From Eubacterium sp. (GTDB lineage Bacteria; Bacillota; Clostridia; Lachnospirales; Lachnospiraceae): a DNA stretch of 61,962 bases. The stretch spans positions 1 to 61,962 of the forward strand of contig JAFUBZ010000002.1 of the NCBI GenBank assembly GCA_017459945.1, read 5' to 3'. The notes beneath the pieces are model-generated. The model worked only from the letters and a program-made list of their open reading frames with translations. It was not told the origin of the DNA and did not search any database. Both the position numbers and the translations under genes were made by a program. This document shows positions 1-8,322 of the stretch, piece by piece; position 1 is the stretch's first letter, and each line of letters begins with the position of its first letter.

Positions 1-1
1 C

Positions 2-9
2 ATCACCTC
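2..9 (-). promoter_or_regulatory. Shine-Dalgarno site of a gene beginning just past the left edge
   Basis: Read on the minus strand, the last bases of the window are TGAGGTGATG, a near-perfect match to the anti-Shine-Dalgarno complement, 15 bases beyond the stop codon of the barnase-like gene. The ATG inside this motif is too close to be the start, so a co-oriented gene very likely begins a few bases outside the window. Given its neighbour, a barstar-type inhibitor is one candidate, but none of its coding sequence is visible. Confidence 0.55.
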
Positions 10-23
10 AGACTGCTTTCTAT

Positions 24-614
24 TCAATAAAGCTGCTCAAATGTCTCATAATGGTCATCTGTGTAATAGATTCTGCCATCATCGGAATAAACGATGCGCT
101 TTGCCCCGCGGCTGGATTTGCCGAGTGTGCCGATGTCACATTCATGATAATCGCCGTCCGGCAGCACCCCTTCATAGTTTCCAAACCGGTCTCCGCCAAT
201 GCATTTCCCTGGCGCATACGCTTCCAGAGAACCGCCTTCCCATCCAAGGCTTTTGGCTTCCTTTTTCGTGATGAAATTCGACGGCAGCTTTTCATAGGTA
301 TGCAGATAAAGCGCTACCTCTTCTTTTGAAGTATAGCTTCCATCCTCATCGATCGCAGCTTCTGCTGATGCTTCTTCCTGCGCGTCTGCTCCTTGCGCAT
401 CATCGGTCTCACCCGATCCTGCATCATCCGCCTGATCGGATGCCGCACTGTCTGTCACGGCCTCCGTCTGCTGAGTCTGCTGGGGTGTGGGCTGCTCACT
501 TTTGCTTCCGCATCCGGCAAGCACAAACAACAGCATGAAAACCACCATGCACAGTACTGCAAACCGCTTTAAACAGACCGGGCTTTTTATTCTTTTACTA
601 CCGCAGCTTCTCAT
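24..614 (-). CDS. Barnase-like secreted ribonuclease, lipoprotein (196 aa)
   Basis: Predicted extracellular guanyl-preferring endoribonuclease anchored as a lipoprotein. Residues 1-35 form a signal peptide ending in the lipobox LAGC (lipid-modified Cys35). Residues 36-92 are a low-complexity Gln/Thr/Asp/Ala spacer. Residues about 93-196 match barnase along the whole domain: ITKKEAKSLGW, APGKCIGGDRFGN and DDHYETF. The catalytic set aligns by eye as Lys117 (barnase K27), Glu158 (E73), Arg169 (R83), Arg173 (R87) and His188 (H102), so the enzyme looks intact. Barnase Arg59 is replaced by Tyr147, while the following guanine-site Glu (E60) is kept as Glu148. The start overlaps the upstream thioesterase stop by 4 bases, so it is the last visible gene of the operon. 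Lipid anchoring of a barnase is unusual, since the Bacillus enzyme is freely secreted. Family call is firm; biological role (defence, competition or nutrient RNA turnover) is inference. Confidence 0.88.
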   Translation of the reverse strand: MRSCGSKRIKSPVCLKRFAVLCMVVFMLLFVLAGCGSKSEQPTPQQTQQTEAVTDSAASDQADDAGSGETDDAQGADAQEEASAEAAIDEDGSYTSKEEVALYLHTYEKLPSNFITKKEAKSLGWEGGSLEAYAPGKCIGGDRFGNYEGVLPDGDYHECDIGTLGKSSRGAKRIVYSDDGRIYYTDDHYETFEQLY

Positions 615-1099
615 CCCTGTACTCCCGCATCACCGGTATCGAGCAGCATGAAAGTGCCCATTCCGGTTGCACAGATCTCATCATTATCCGCATTGACGAT
701 CTTTCCTGTCACACTGGCCATCCGGCGTCCCAGGTGGGTAAATGCGATATAGATGCGGAAATGGGAATCTGTCAGCGCTCGTAAAAAGCTGACCGAAAGA
801 TCCGTTGTGATCACAAAATGTCCGGTGCGGGCCGCGATCGCAGTTCCCATACAGGTGTCAAGAAGCGCCGCCACGATGCCGCCGTGGATCCCGCCGTACG
901 GATTCAGATGGGCGGGGTTTACGGTATATCCGAAAATCGCTTCTCCGAAACCCTCTTTTCCGTCTGCACTGCTGTCAAGAAGCTGCAGCTTTAAGCTCGC
1001 GTTCATACGCTCGGGCTCCTTTGTCGAGCGCTTCATCACCATCTTTAAAGCATCTTCAAATTCCTGGTCCGTCATCTGGATGTGTGCATGTTTTGCCAT
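611..1099 (-). CDS. PaaI-family hotdog-fold thioesterase (162 aa)
   Basis: Predicted acyl-CoA thioesterase of the PaaI/YdiI hotdog family, cytoplasmic. The diagnostic helix region reads NPYGGIHGGIVAALLDTCMG (about residues 66-85), with the HGG turn and the acidic residue on the central helix expected for catalysis; a TDLSVSFLR strand and a RRMASVTGKI strand complete the fold. Length is typical. A GAGAGG ribosome site lies 6 bases before the ATG. It sits 21 bases after nrdD and overlaps the barnase gene by 4 bases, so it is probably co-transcribed, but its substrate cannot be told from this context. Confidence 0.85.
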   Translation of the reverse strand: MAKHAHIQMTDQEFEDALKMVMKRSTKEPERMNASLKLQLLDSSADGKEGFGEAIFGYTVNPAHLNPYGGIHGGIVAALLDTCMGTAIAARTGHFVITTDLSVSFLRALTDSHFRIYIAFTHLGRRMASVTGKIVNADNDEICATGMGTFMLLDTGDAGVQG

Positions 1100-1120
1100 A
1101 GTTTTCCTCTCTTTTTGCGA

Positions 1121-3601
1121 TCAGCACAATTCCCTGATCTCTTTTATGCCTGTATAGATCTGTACTTCTCCGTCATTTAAAGAAACATATGCCGGTGCCT
1201 GCCGGATACCGATGGCTGCCACAAGCTTTGGCTCCTTATAGGCATTGAACTCACGGTATGCTTTGCCGCCCAGAAGTTCTCTTGCATACATACTGTTCGG
1301 ATCATTATGCGCTGCGAACAGATACCATCCGTTTGGCAGTTCGCCCGGATTCTTTTTGTTCGGCGCATCGGCATTGCTCTTCCATCCGCCGCTTGTAAAA
1401 TCAAGTGTCATCTGGTTTTCCGGAACCGTATTGCCTTCTGCTACAGTCTCCGGTTCTTCTGCTTTTGGCGAGCCGGATTCAAATTCCATATCCGCAAACC
1501 GCAACTGCCCGTCCGCCTCTTCCTCAGTGCGCACCGGCTCCGGTTTTTTCCCTGTCATCTCTGCCTCGGAAAACGGCCCGACCACCACATCTCCTTCGAT
1601 CTGAAGGCCATATGTGATCTCATCCGGTTCCAATTCATTTCCCGGATCATTCTCCTGCGGTCTGTGCCATTCCTCCATATCCGCGCGGATTCTCTTTGCC
1701 CAGTCAAATGCTTCTCTTCCCGCCTCGATCTCTTCCGGTGTCGGCTGTTCCATTGCATCTGCATCTTCCTTGAGCTGCAGTGCAATGTCTTCGCGGACAT
1801 CTGCGGGTGCCTCTGCTTTTCTCGGATGAAGCAGGAAGTTTCTCCGGTTCTTAAACTCCTGCAGTTTTCCATCATTCCACTCATCCATCGGATGATAGTA
1901 TCCGGCGATCCTGCAGAACACATTGGTCTTCTGACCACATACCGGACATTCATAAACCGTTCCCTTCAGATAGCCGTGTCCCGGACACATCGAATAGATC
2001 GGCGAAACGGTAAAGTACGGCAGTTCATAGTTTTCTGCTACATACCGCACCAGAGAAGCCGTATCCATCCAGCTTTTCATCTGTTCGGAAAGGTAAATGT
2101 GAAATGCCGTGCCGCCTGTGTACATCGACTGCAGTCCATCCTGTATGGAAAGGGCTTCCTGTACATTGGTCGTGGCATCGGATGGCAGCTGACTGCTGCT
2201 GGTATAATACGGTGTATCTCCCGGCTTACCTGCCGTGACGATCTCGGGATACAATCCTCTGTCCTTGCGCGCCATGGCAAAGGCTGCCGATTCCGCCGGC
2301 GTCGCCTCAAGCTCAAACAGATCTCCGTAATGCTGCTGATAATATACCAACCGCTCCTTCATATGCGCCAGGATATCTTTTGCAAACTTCTGTGCTGTCG
2401 GATTCCAGAGATCACGTTTGAGCCAGTGCGCATTCAGGCATGCTTCATTGATCCCGACAGGTCCGATGCTCGAATAATGTCTGTCATATGTCCCCATATA
2501 CCGCTTGGTATAAGGATAAAGTCCCTCTGTCAAAAGGCGGGTCAGAACACCACGCTTGATCTTTAATGACCGCGCCGCCAGATCCATCGCCTCATCCAGC
2601 CTCCGGTAAAAGTCATTTTCATCTCCGGACAGCCAGGCGATCCGCGGCAGGTTTACCGTCACTGCACCGATTGAACCACTGTGTTCCCCGTAGCCAAAAT
2701 AACCGCCGCTTTTTTTCAAAAGGGTCTCTCTTGCTTCTTCTCCCTTTTCATTGCGTCTGGCATCCTCGGGAAGCCTGTCACTGAAAACATGGTTTGCAAA
2801 ATACGGTGTCCCGTACTTTGCCGTCATTTCAAATAAAAGTCTGTTATTATCCGTATCCGACCAGTCAAAATCCTCTGTGATCGCATAGGTCGGGATCGGA
2901 TAACGGAAAGCCTGTCCTTCGCTGTCGCCTGCGATCATGATCTCTAAAAATGCCTGGTTGATCATATCCATCTCAGCCTGGCAGTCGCCATAGGTAAAGT
3001 CCATCTCTTCCCCGCCGACAACTGCAGGAACATCCGCCAGATCGGCCGGCACACGCCAGTCCATGGTAATATTACAAAACGGCGGCTGTGTCCCCCATCT
3101 GCTCGGCACATTGACACCGAATACAAACGATTCGATGCACTGCCGGACCTGACGGTAATTCAGTTCCTCTGCACGGACGTATGGCGCCAGATAGGTATCG
3201 AACGATGAAAATGCCTGCGCGCCTGACCATTCATTCTGCATGATCTCCATAAAGCTGACCATCTGGTTGCACAATACTGCCAGATGTCTTGCCGGTCCGA
3301 AGCTTAATTTGCCGCCGACGCCGCCCAGTCCTTCTGAAATAAGCTGTCTTAATGACCATCCTGCACTGCGTCCCGTCAGCATGGACAGATCATGAATATG
3401 GATCAGACCGTTTTTATGTGCCTGCGCGATTTCCTGATCATAGACCTCAGAAAGCCAGTAGTTTTCTGTCACTGCTCCGGAATTGCTCAAGATCAGACCG
3501 CCGATGGAAAAGTCCCCCTTTTCATCGCTTAAAACCTTCCAATCTGCCGGCTTTACATAGGAATTCACCAGATCAATATATCGTTTGATCACTTCATGCA
3601 T
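1121..3601 (-). CDS. nrdD: Class III anaerobic ribonucleoside-triphosphate reductase with long C-terminal extension (826 aa)
   Basis: Glycyl-radical enzyme that reduces ribonucleoside triphosphates to deoxynucleotides without oxygen. Family signatures include HIHDLSMLTGRSAGWSLRQL near the N-terminus, FVFGVNVPSRWGTQPPFCN, the zinc site CPGHGYLKG...ECPVCG and the radical-site segment CRIAGYY (Gly at about residue 567). No ATP-cone domain precedes the core. I place the start at the ATG at 3601 rather than an in-frame ATG at 3625: GAGGAG lies 8 bases upstream and this choice leaves a 4-base gap to the TPR gene instead of an overlap. About 230 residues follow the radical site, first an acidic low-complexity stretch, then a conserved-looking block beginning NGWYLFAAHNDPNSMYAREL. 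NrdD proteins normally end soon after the radical glycine. No NrdG activase is visible in the window. Confidence 0.95.
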   Translation of the reverse strand: MHEVIKRYIDLVNSYVKPADWKVLSDEKGDFSIGGLILSNSGAVTENYWLSEVYDQEIAQAHKNGLIHIHDLSMLTGRSAGWSLRQLISEGLGGVGGKLSFGPARHLAVLCNQMVSFMEIMQNEWSGAQAFSSFDTYLAPYVRAEELNYRQVRQCIESFVFGVNVPSRWGTQPPFCNITMDWRVPADLADVPAVVGGEEMDFTYGDCQAEMDMINQAFLEIMIAGDSEGQAFRYPIPTYAITEDFDWSDTDNNRLLFEMTAKYGTPYFANHVFSDRLPEDARRNEKGEEARETLLKKSGGYFGYGEHSGSIGAVTVNLPRIAWLSGDENDFYRRLDEAMDLAARSLKIKRGVLTRLLTEGLYPYTKRYMGTYDRHYSSIGPVGINEACLNAHWLKRDLWNPTAQKFAKDILAHMKERLVYYQQHYGDLFELEATPAESAAFAMARKDRGLYPEIVTAGKPGDTPYYTSSSQLPSDATTNVQEALSIQDGLQSMYTGGTAFHIYLSEQMKSWMDTASLVRYVAENYELPYFTVSPIYSMCPGHGYLKGTVYECPVCGQKTNVFCRIAGYYHPMDEWNDGKLQEFKNRRNFLLHPRKAEAPADVREDIALQLKEDADAMEQPTPEEIEAGREAFDWAKRIRADMEEWHRPQENDPGNELEPDEITYGLQIEGDVVVGPFSEAEMTGKKPEPVRTEEEADGQLRFADMEFESGSPKAEEPETVAEGNTVPENQMTLDFTSGGWKSNADAPNKKNPGELPNGWYLFAAHNDPNSMYARELLGGKAYREFNAYKEPKLVAAIGIRQAPAYVSLNDGEVQIYTGIKEIRELC

Positions 3602-3605
3602 GCAA

Positions 3606-4586
3606 CTATCTCCTCGTCTGCACAAAAGTCAGTTCTTTTTGTGCTGATTCATCGTCCGGCCAGGACTGCAGGTACTCTTCCAGCAGCGTATAAGCCGTTT
3701 CATAATCTCCGCTTCCTTCATAGGATGCGATCAGGCCTTTTAAGACCGCCTGTCCGTCTGCGTCTTCCATTTCCCGCAGTGCGGAATAATATCGGATCGC
3801 TTCTTCATAGAGACCGCCGCCTTCCGCCGCAGCTGCCAGATCCAGCATTTCGTCAGGATCATCCGCGTGTTCTTCGGCATACCGGTCAAACATGGTAACG
3901 GCTTCTTCTCGCTGTCCTGTCTGCGCATAGATCATCCCCTGGTATAAGACCGCCTGATCCGAGCCTTCCTCAATAGCCTGATTCAGATAGGAATTAGCCT
4001 GCTGCGTATCATCAAGCAGATAGCAAATGTATCCTTTTCTGCATAGATCTTCTTCCGATTCCTCTTCAAACGCAAGCGCCTGTTCCAGCGCGGCATTTGC
4101 CTTTTCCGGCTGTTCAGCATCCTTAAAAGCCTGATAAACAGCAAAGGTCAGTTCATAATCGTTCGGTGCATTCTGAACGGCACGCGCATAATCCGTATCT
4201 GCCTGTTCGATCAGTCCTGCTGCCAAAGACGCACAGCCACGCAGATACCAGACATTACTGTCTGAAGGATCCTCTTCCAATATCTCGTCATAAATGCCGA
4301 TCGCGCTTTCCGGATCCCCATTTTCTACCAAAGCTTTTGCCTTGTAATAAATGATATCCGTCTCCAGTTCAGAAGTGTCTCCCTTTGACTCCTCCAAAGC
4401 CAGATCAAACTTCTCGATCGCAGTCTGGTAATCGCCTGCCTTAAACGCCGCGATTCCTTCACTTCTGTATGCTTCTTCCTGTTCTCTGTCTTTTCCGATG
4501 CTGCATCCCGAAAGACTGATCGTACTGATGATCAGTGCTCCCGTTAAGATCATAATAAATGGTTTCTTTCTGTTTGACTTTCTCAT
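3606..4586 (-). CDS. TPR-repeat lipoprotein (326 aa)
   Basis: Surface-anchored tetratricopeptide-repeat protein. The N-terminus has a basic region, a hydrophobic stretch and the lipobox SLSGC (Cys28). The remainder is about seven TPR units with the typical A-x-Y/F-x-x-A spacing, for example GIAAFKAGDYQTAIEKFDLAL and AKALVENGDPESAIGIYDEIL, and is rich in Glu. Such proteins are protein-protein scaffolds with no catalytic residues. It lies 3 bases downstream of the HerA-like ATPase gene and just upstream of nrdD, so it is translated from the same message. No specific partner can be named. Confidence 0.85.
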   Translation of the reverse strand: MRKSNRKKPFIMILTGALIISTISLSGCSIGKDREQEEAYRSEGIAAFKAGDYQTAIEKFDLALEESKGDTSELETDIIYYKAKALVENGDPESAIGIYDEILEEDPSDSNVWYLRGCASLAAGLIEQADTDYARAVQNAPNDYELTFAVYQAFKDAEQPEKANAALEQALAFEEESEEDLCRKGYICYLLDDTQQANSYLNQAIEEGSDQAVLYQGMIYAQTGQREEAVTMFDRYAEEHADDPDEMLDLAAAAEGGGLYEEAIRYYSALREMEDADGQAVLKGLIASYEGSGDYETAYTLLEEYLQSWPDDESAQKELTFVQTRR

Positions 4587-4589
4587 AGT

Positions 4590-6188
4590 TTAGCTTTTAA
4601 ATAAAGTACTTAATATTCCCCTTCCCAGACTTGCGCCGACATTTCCGCCGAGCGTCTGTCCGAATTTACCAAAGTTCTTGCCGACTTGTTTTCCGACCTG
4701 TCGTCCAACCGTTCCGGCTACCGTAGCGCCCACCTGTTTGATTGCTTTTTTCTTGGCCTTCGCTTCTTTTTCCGCCTGCTTTTCAGCTTCTTTTTTGGCT
4801 TTTTCTTCTGCCTTTAATGCCTCTTTTTCTGCCTTCTCAGCTTCCTTTTGTGCTTCAGCCTCAGCAGCCTGCGCCTCAGCCTCAGCCTGTGCTTCAAGCC
4901 CCTTTCTCTGCAGGAACTCATATGCGGAATCCGGATCGATGCTTTGTGCGTATTTGCTGTAAAGAAGAGATGATTTCATGCATGTATCCCGCTCTGCTTC
5001 GCTGATCCCATCCATCAGGCTCTGCGGCGGCAGGATATTGACACGCTGCGCGATGCCCGGCACACCGTCTGCACCCAGGAAGGAAACGACCGCTTCACCG
5101 ATCCCCAGCGCTTCCAATGTCTCATATGTATCAAACTCCGGATTCTCACGGAACGCGTCCGCTGCAGCGCGGACAGCCTTCTGCTCTGTCGGTGTATACG
5201 CATGCAGGGCATGCTGGATCTTATTGCCAAGCTGTGCCAGAACGCCATCGGGAATATCCCCCGGATTCTGTGTGCAGAAATAAACACCGACACCCTTTGA
5301 ACGGATCAGTTTGACCACCTGCTCAATCTTTTCAAGAAGATTCTTTGACGCGCCACTGAAAAGCAGATGTGCCTCATCAAAGAAGAATACGAGCTTCGGC
5401 TTATCCAGATCGCCCACTTCCGGCAGCGTCTCAAACAGTTCGGAGAGCAGCCATAACAGGAACGTCGAATACAGTCTGCCGTTATTGATCAGACTGCTCG
5501 AATCAAGGATGTGCATCATCCCTTTTCCGCCTGCGCCGACCGCAAGCCAGTCATTGATATTCAGTGCGGGTTCGCCAAAAAATACGTCGCCGCCTTCCAG
5601 CTCCAGTGCAACGAGTGCTCTTGTAATCGCGCCAAGAGAAGCACTGCTGATCTTTCCGTAATCAGCGGCCAGTTCGGATGCATTTTCATTTACAAAATTC
5701 AACATCGCCTTCAGATCTTTTGTATCGATCAGAAGCAGATTGTTGTCATCCGCGATCTTGTATACGATGTTCAGGATGTCTGTCTGCAGATCATTCAACT
5801 GAAGGATCCTTGCCAGTAAAAGCGGCCCCATCTCAGAGATCGTCGTACGCAGCTGGATCCCGTTCTTTCCGTAAATATCCCAGAACGTAACCGGGTAACC
5901 CTGATAGGAAAAGCCTGCTTCCCCGAGTCCGAACCGTGCGATGCGCTCCTGCATATCCGCGGAATCCGCACCTGCATTCATCATCCCCGCGATATCGCCT
6001 TTGACATCCGCCAGAAATACCGGGACTCCCATATCAGAGAACGCTTCCGCCATAACCTTTAATGTTACCGTCTTTCCGGTACCGGTCGCTCCTGCGATGA
6101 ATCCATGACGGTTTGCCATTCCAGGCAGGATAGAGATTTTTTCTCCGTTTTGTGTATTACCCATCCAGATTTTTTCATCGTAAAACAT
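4590..6188 (-). CDS. HerA-like P-loop ATPase, DUF853 type (532 aa)
   Basis: Cytoplasmic ATPase of the HerA/FtsK-like superfamily, in the YjgR (DUF853) branch. Walker A is GATGTGKT (residues 33-40), Walker B is LVFFFDEAH (about residue 270), and the sensor segment VYFCTQNPGDIPDGVLAQLGNKIQHALHAY is characteristic. A highly charged Ala/Glu/Lys helix follows (about residues 430-485, probable coiled coil), then a Gly-rich tail with repeated VGKQVGKNFGK-like units ending in LFKS. Length matches the family. It is the first gene of a minus-strand operon, with a good promoter at 6230-6258 and an AAGGAG site. The family is linked to DNA or membrane-associated complexes, but its physiological role is not settled. 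Confidence 0.88.
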   Translation of the reverse strand: MFYDEKIWMGNTQNGEKISILPGMANRHGFIAGATGTGKTVTLKVMAEAFSDMGVPVFLADVKGDIAGMMNAGADSADMQERIARFGLGEAGFSYQGYPVTFWDIYGKNGIQLRTTISEMGPLLLARILQLNDLQTDILNIVYKIADDNNLLLIDTKDLKAMLNFVNENASELAADYGKISSASLGAITRALVALELEGGDVFFGEPALNINDWLAVGAGGKGMMHILDSSSLINNGRLYSTFLLWLLSELFETLPEVGDLDKPKLVFFFDEAHLLFSGASKNLLEKIEQVVKLIRSKGVGVYFCTQNPGDIPDGVLAQLGNKIQHALHAYTPTEQKAVRAAADAFRENPEFDTYETLEALGIGEAVVSFLGADGVPGIAQRVNILPPQSLMDGISEAERDTCMKSSLLYSKYAQSIDPDSAYEFLQRKGLEAQAEAEAQAAEAEAQKEAEKAEKEALKAEEKAKKEAEKQAEKEAKAKKKAIKQVGATVAGTVGRQVGKQVGKNFGKFGQTLGGNVGASLGRGILSTLFKS

Positions 6189-6229
6189 AAAAAACTCCTT
6201 TCGTAAACCTATCTCTATCTATCTTTTTT

Positions 6230-6258
6230 AGTATACTCATTTTCACTGTATTTTACAA
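6230..6258 (-). promoter_or_regulatory. Sigma-A promoter of the HerA-like ATPase operon
   Basis: On the minus strand a TTGTAA -35 box (6253-6258) is separated by exactly 17 bases from a TATACT -10 box (6230-6235), about 42 bases upstream of the ATG at 6188. No other candidate in this 114-base divergent gap fits as well for the minus strand. Confidence 0.6.
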
Positions 6259-6280
6259 CGAAAGTTTGTTATCATAGAAA
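6252..6280 (+). promoter_or_regulatory. Candidate promoter of the MgtC-family gene
   Basis: TTTACA (6252-6257), 17 bases, TAGAAA (6275-6280), facing right and 31 bases before the start codon at 6312. Its -35 box overlaps that of the leftward promoter, so the two transcripts may compete. The -10 is only a partial match. Confidence 0.4.
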
Positions 6281-6311
6281 AGCAGGAATACTTGAAACGG
6301 AGGTGGATTAC

Positions 6312-7007
6312 ATGTGGCAAACATTCACACAATGGATGTCTGACTGGAGTTTCTTTTCCATTCTCATAAGACTGTTACTTGCCTGGGTCATTGGCTTTGT
6401 GATCGGTATTGACAGAGAACGCCGGAACCGGAGTGCGGGAATTCGTACGCATGTACTGGTCTGCATCGGCGCGGCACTTGTCATGATGACAGGTCAGTTC
6501 ATATTTCTCCATTTCCCGGATGCGAACGGCGATGTGGCGAGGCTTGGCGCACAGGTCATCAGCGGTATCGGTTTCCTTGGGGCAGGCACGATCCTGGTCA
6601 CCAAAAAGCTGCATGTCCGCGGACTGACGACAGCAGCCGGGCTTTGGGCATGTGCATGCGCCGGCCTTGCGATCGGCATTGGTTTTATCGAAGGCACCAT
6701 CATCGCTGTGATTCTGATCATCGTGACATTGCGTCTGGTAACGGTTTTTGAGAAGCGACTGCACCGGAATACACATAATTTCGATCTTTACGTCGAATTC
6801 AAAAACAATCAGGATGTTCGTGCCCTGATCAGGTTGCTGCACGAAAAAAGGATCAGTTTCACCGATTTTAATCTGATTCGCGGTACAGCAGAAGCTGAGG
6901 GACCTGCGGTCACTGTATCGGTCGAACTTCCGACGTCCGTCGATAAGGAAAGTTTCCTTGCCGACATTCAGGAATTGCCGGGCATCGCCTTTTTTGAAGC
7001 CCTGTAA
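6312..7007 (+). CDS. MgtC/SapB-family membrane protein (231 aa)
   Basis: Integral membrane protein of the MgtC/SapB family. About five transmembrane segments occupy residues 15-145. The family hallmarks are present: GIDRERRNRSAGIRTH after the first helix, the GIGFLGAGTI motif, and VRGLTTAAGLWACA. The C-terminal 85 residues form a soluble regulatory (ACT-like) domain. The ATG at 6312 is chosen over an in-frame GTG at 6303 because the GTG lies inside the GGAGG ribosome site. Members are tied to magnesium homeostasis or, in pathogens, inhibition of the F-type ATPase; which applies here is unknown. It is 26 bases upstream of ahcY and probably co-transcribed. Confidence 0.9.
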   Translation: MWQTFTQWMSDWSFFSILIRLLLAWVIGFVIGIDRERRNRSAGIRTHVLVCIGAALVMMTGQFIFLHFPDANGDVARLGAQVISGIGFLGAGTILVTKKLHVRGLTTAAGLWACACAGLAIGIGFIEGTIIAVILIIVTLRLVTVFEKRLHRNTHNFDLYVEFKNNQDVRALIRLLHEKRISFTDFNLIRGTAEAEGPAVTVSVELPTSVDKESFLADIQELPGIAFFEAL

Positions 7008-7033
7008 ATCATTTCACAAAAAGGAGAACATAT

Positions 7034-8299
7034 ATGCATCACATCAAAGACATTGCACTCGCGCCTTCCGGCGAACATAAGATTGACTGGGTCAGAAAGA
7101 ACTGCCCCTTACTAAGAAGTCTGGAAGAAGATTTTTCGAAAGAAAAGCCATTTGAAGGCATCCGTATCGCCCTTTCCATTCATCTGGAAGCAAAGACCGC
7201 TTATCTTTGCCGTGTGCTGGCCGCAGGCGGTGCAGAAATGTACATCACAGGAAGCAATCCGCTCTCCACACAGGATGATGTCGCAGCTGCACTTGCCGCA
7301 GGCGGATTGAACGTATTTGCATGGCACGGATGCACTGAGGAAGAATATGACGCCAATATCGCGCAGGTCCTTGCAGGCAACTGTAACATCATCATCGACG
7401 ACGGCGGGGATCTGGTAAATATGCTGCACACAAAGATGCGCGACAAGCTGCAATACGTGATCGGCGGCTGTGAGGAGACCACGACCGGTATCATCCGACT
7501 GATCGCCATGGCAAAGGAAAAGCAGCTTCAATTCCCGATGATGCTTGTCAACGACGCTGACTGCAAGCACCTGTTTGACAACCGCTACGGCACAGGCCAG
7601 TCCGTATTCGATGGCATTAACCGCACGACCAACCTGATCGTTGCAGGCAAAAAAGTCGTCGTCGCAGGATATGGCTGGTGCGGAAAAGGTGTTGCGATGC
7701 GTGCAAAGGGCATGGGTGCACAGGTCATCGTCACAGAGATCGATCCCGTCAAGGCCATCGAAGCTGTCATGGACGGTTTTGATGTGATGCCGATGGCAGA
7801 AGCCGCACCGATCGGCGATTTCTTTATCACTGTTACCGGCTGTGCCGGCGTCATCGACGAAGACCATTTCCGCCTGATGAAAAACGGCGCGATCCTCTGC
7901 AATGCAGGGCATTTCGATGTTGAGATCAATATGAAGCGGCTGCGCGAGATCGCGCTTGATACGATCGACCAGCGCCAGAACATCACCGGCTATCAGATCT
8001 CTGACGATAACTGGATCTATGTCCTTGCCGAAGGGCGTCTCGTGAATCTGGCTGCAGGAGACGGACACCCGGCTGAGATCATGGACATGAGCTTTGCGAT
8101 CCAGGCACTGAGCGCAAAATATCTGGTTGAGCACAAAGCAGAACTCGCCGGCAAAGAAGGAACCGACCTTCTGATCCGCGTACCGCGCGAAGTAGACTTA
8201 GAAGTCGCAAACAGAAAGCTTTCCTTCCTCGGAAAGCAAATCGATACACTGACACCGGAGCAGGAATCCTATCTGAATTCCTCGTCCATCGAATTTTGA
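7034..8299 (+). CDS. ahcY: S-adenosylhomocysteinase, short prokaryotic type (421 aa)
   Basis: NAD-dependent hydrolase that splits S-adenosylhomocysteine into homocysteine and adenosine, relieving product inhibition of methyltransferases. The catalytic residues are all recognisable: E52 in HLEAKTAYL, the DDGGD loop (122-126), EETTTG (148-153), K178 and D182 in CKHLFDNRYG. The NAD loop GYGWCGKG lies at 212-219. As in archaeal and thermophile enzymes, the insert and the C-terminal Lys/Tyr arm of the mammalian and typical proteobacterial enzyme are absent, and the protein ends in YLNSSSIEF. Related proteins can act on S-inosylhomocysteine, so the exact nucleoside is unproven. AGGAG lies 7 bases before the ATG. 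The 56-residue Cys-rich gene follows 23 bases downstream. Confidence 0.93.
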   Translation: MHHIKDIALAPSGEHKIDWVRKNCPLLRSLEEDFSKEKPFEGIRIALSIHLEAKTAYLCRVLAAGGAEMYITGSNPLSTQDDVAAALAAGGLNVFAWHGCTEEEYDANIAQVLAGNCNIIIDDGGDLVNMLHTKMRDKLQYVIGGCEETTTGIIRLIAMAKEKQLQFPMMLVNDADCKHLFDNRYGTGQSVFDGINRTTNLIVAGKKVVVAGYGWCGKGVAMRAKGMGAQVIVTEIDPVKAIEAVMDGFDVMPMAEAAPIGDFFITVTGCAGVIDEDHFRLMKNGAILCNAGHFDVEINMKRLREIALDTIDQRQNITGYQISDDNWIYVLAEGRLVNLAAGDGHPAEIMDMSFAIQALSAKYLVEHKAELAGKEGTDLLIRVPREVDLEVANRKLSFLGKQIDTLTPEQESYLNSSSIEF

Positions 8300-8322
8300 C
8301 ACAACTTTAGGGGGAACATTTC

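Noticed and set aside
1307..2566. Open frame of about 419 codons opposite nrdD
   Set aside because: Antisense shadow of a strongly conserved gene; composition (many Cys, His, Arg) is not protein-like.
7112..8134. Open frame of about 340 codons opposite ahcY
   Set aside because: Antisense to a gene with all catalytic motifs in place; no ribosome site.
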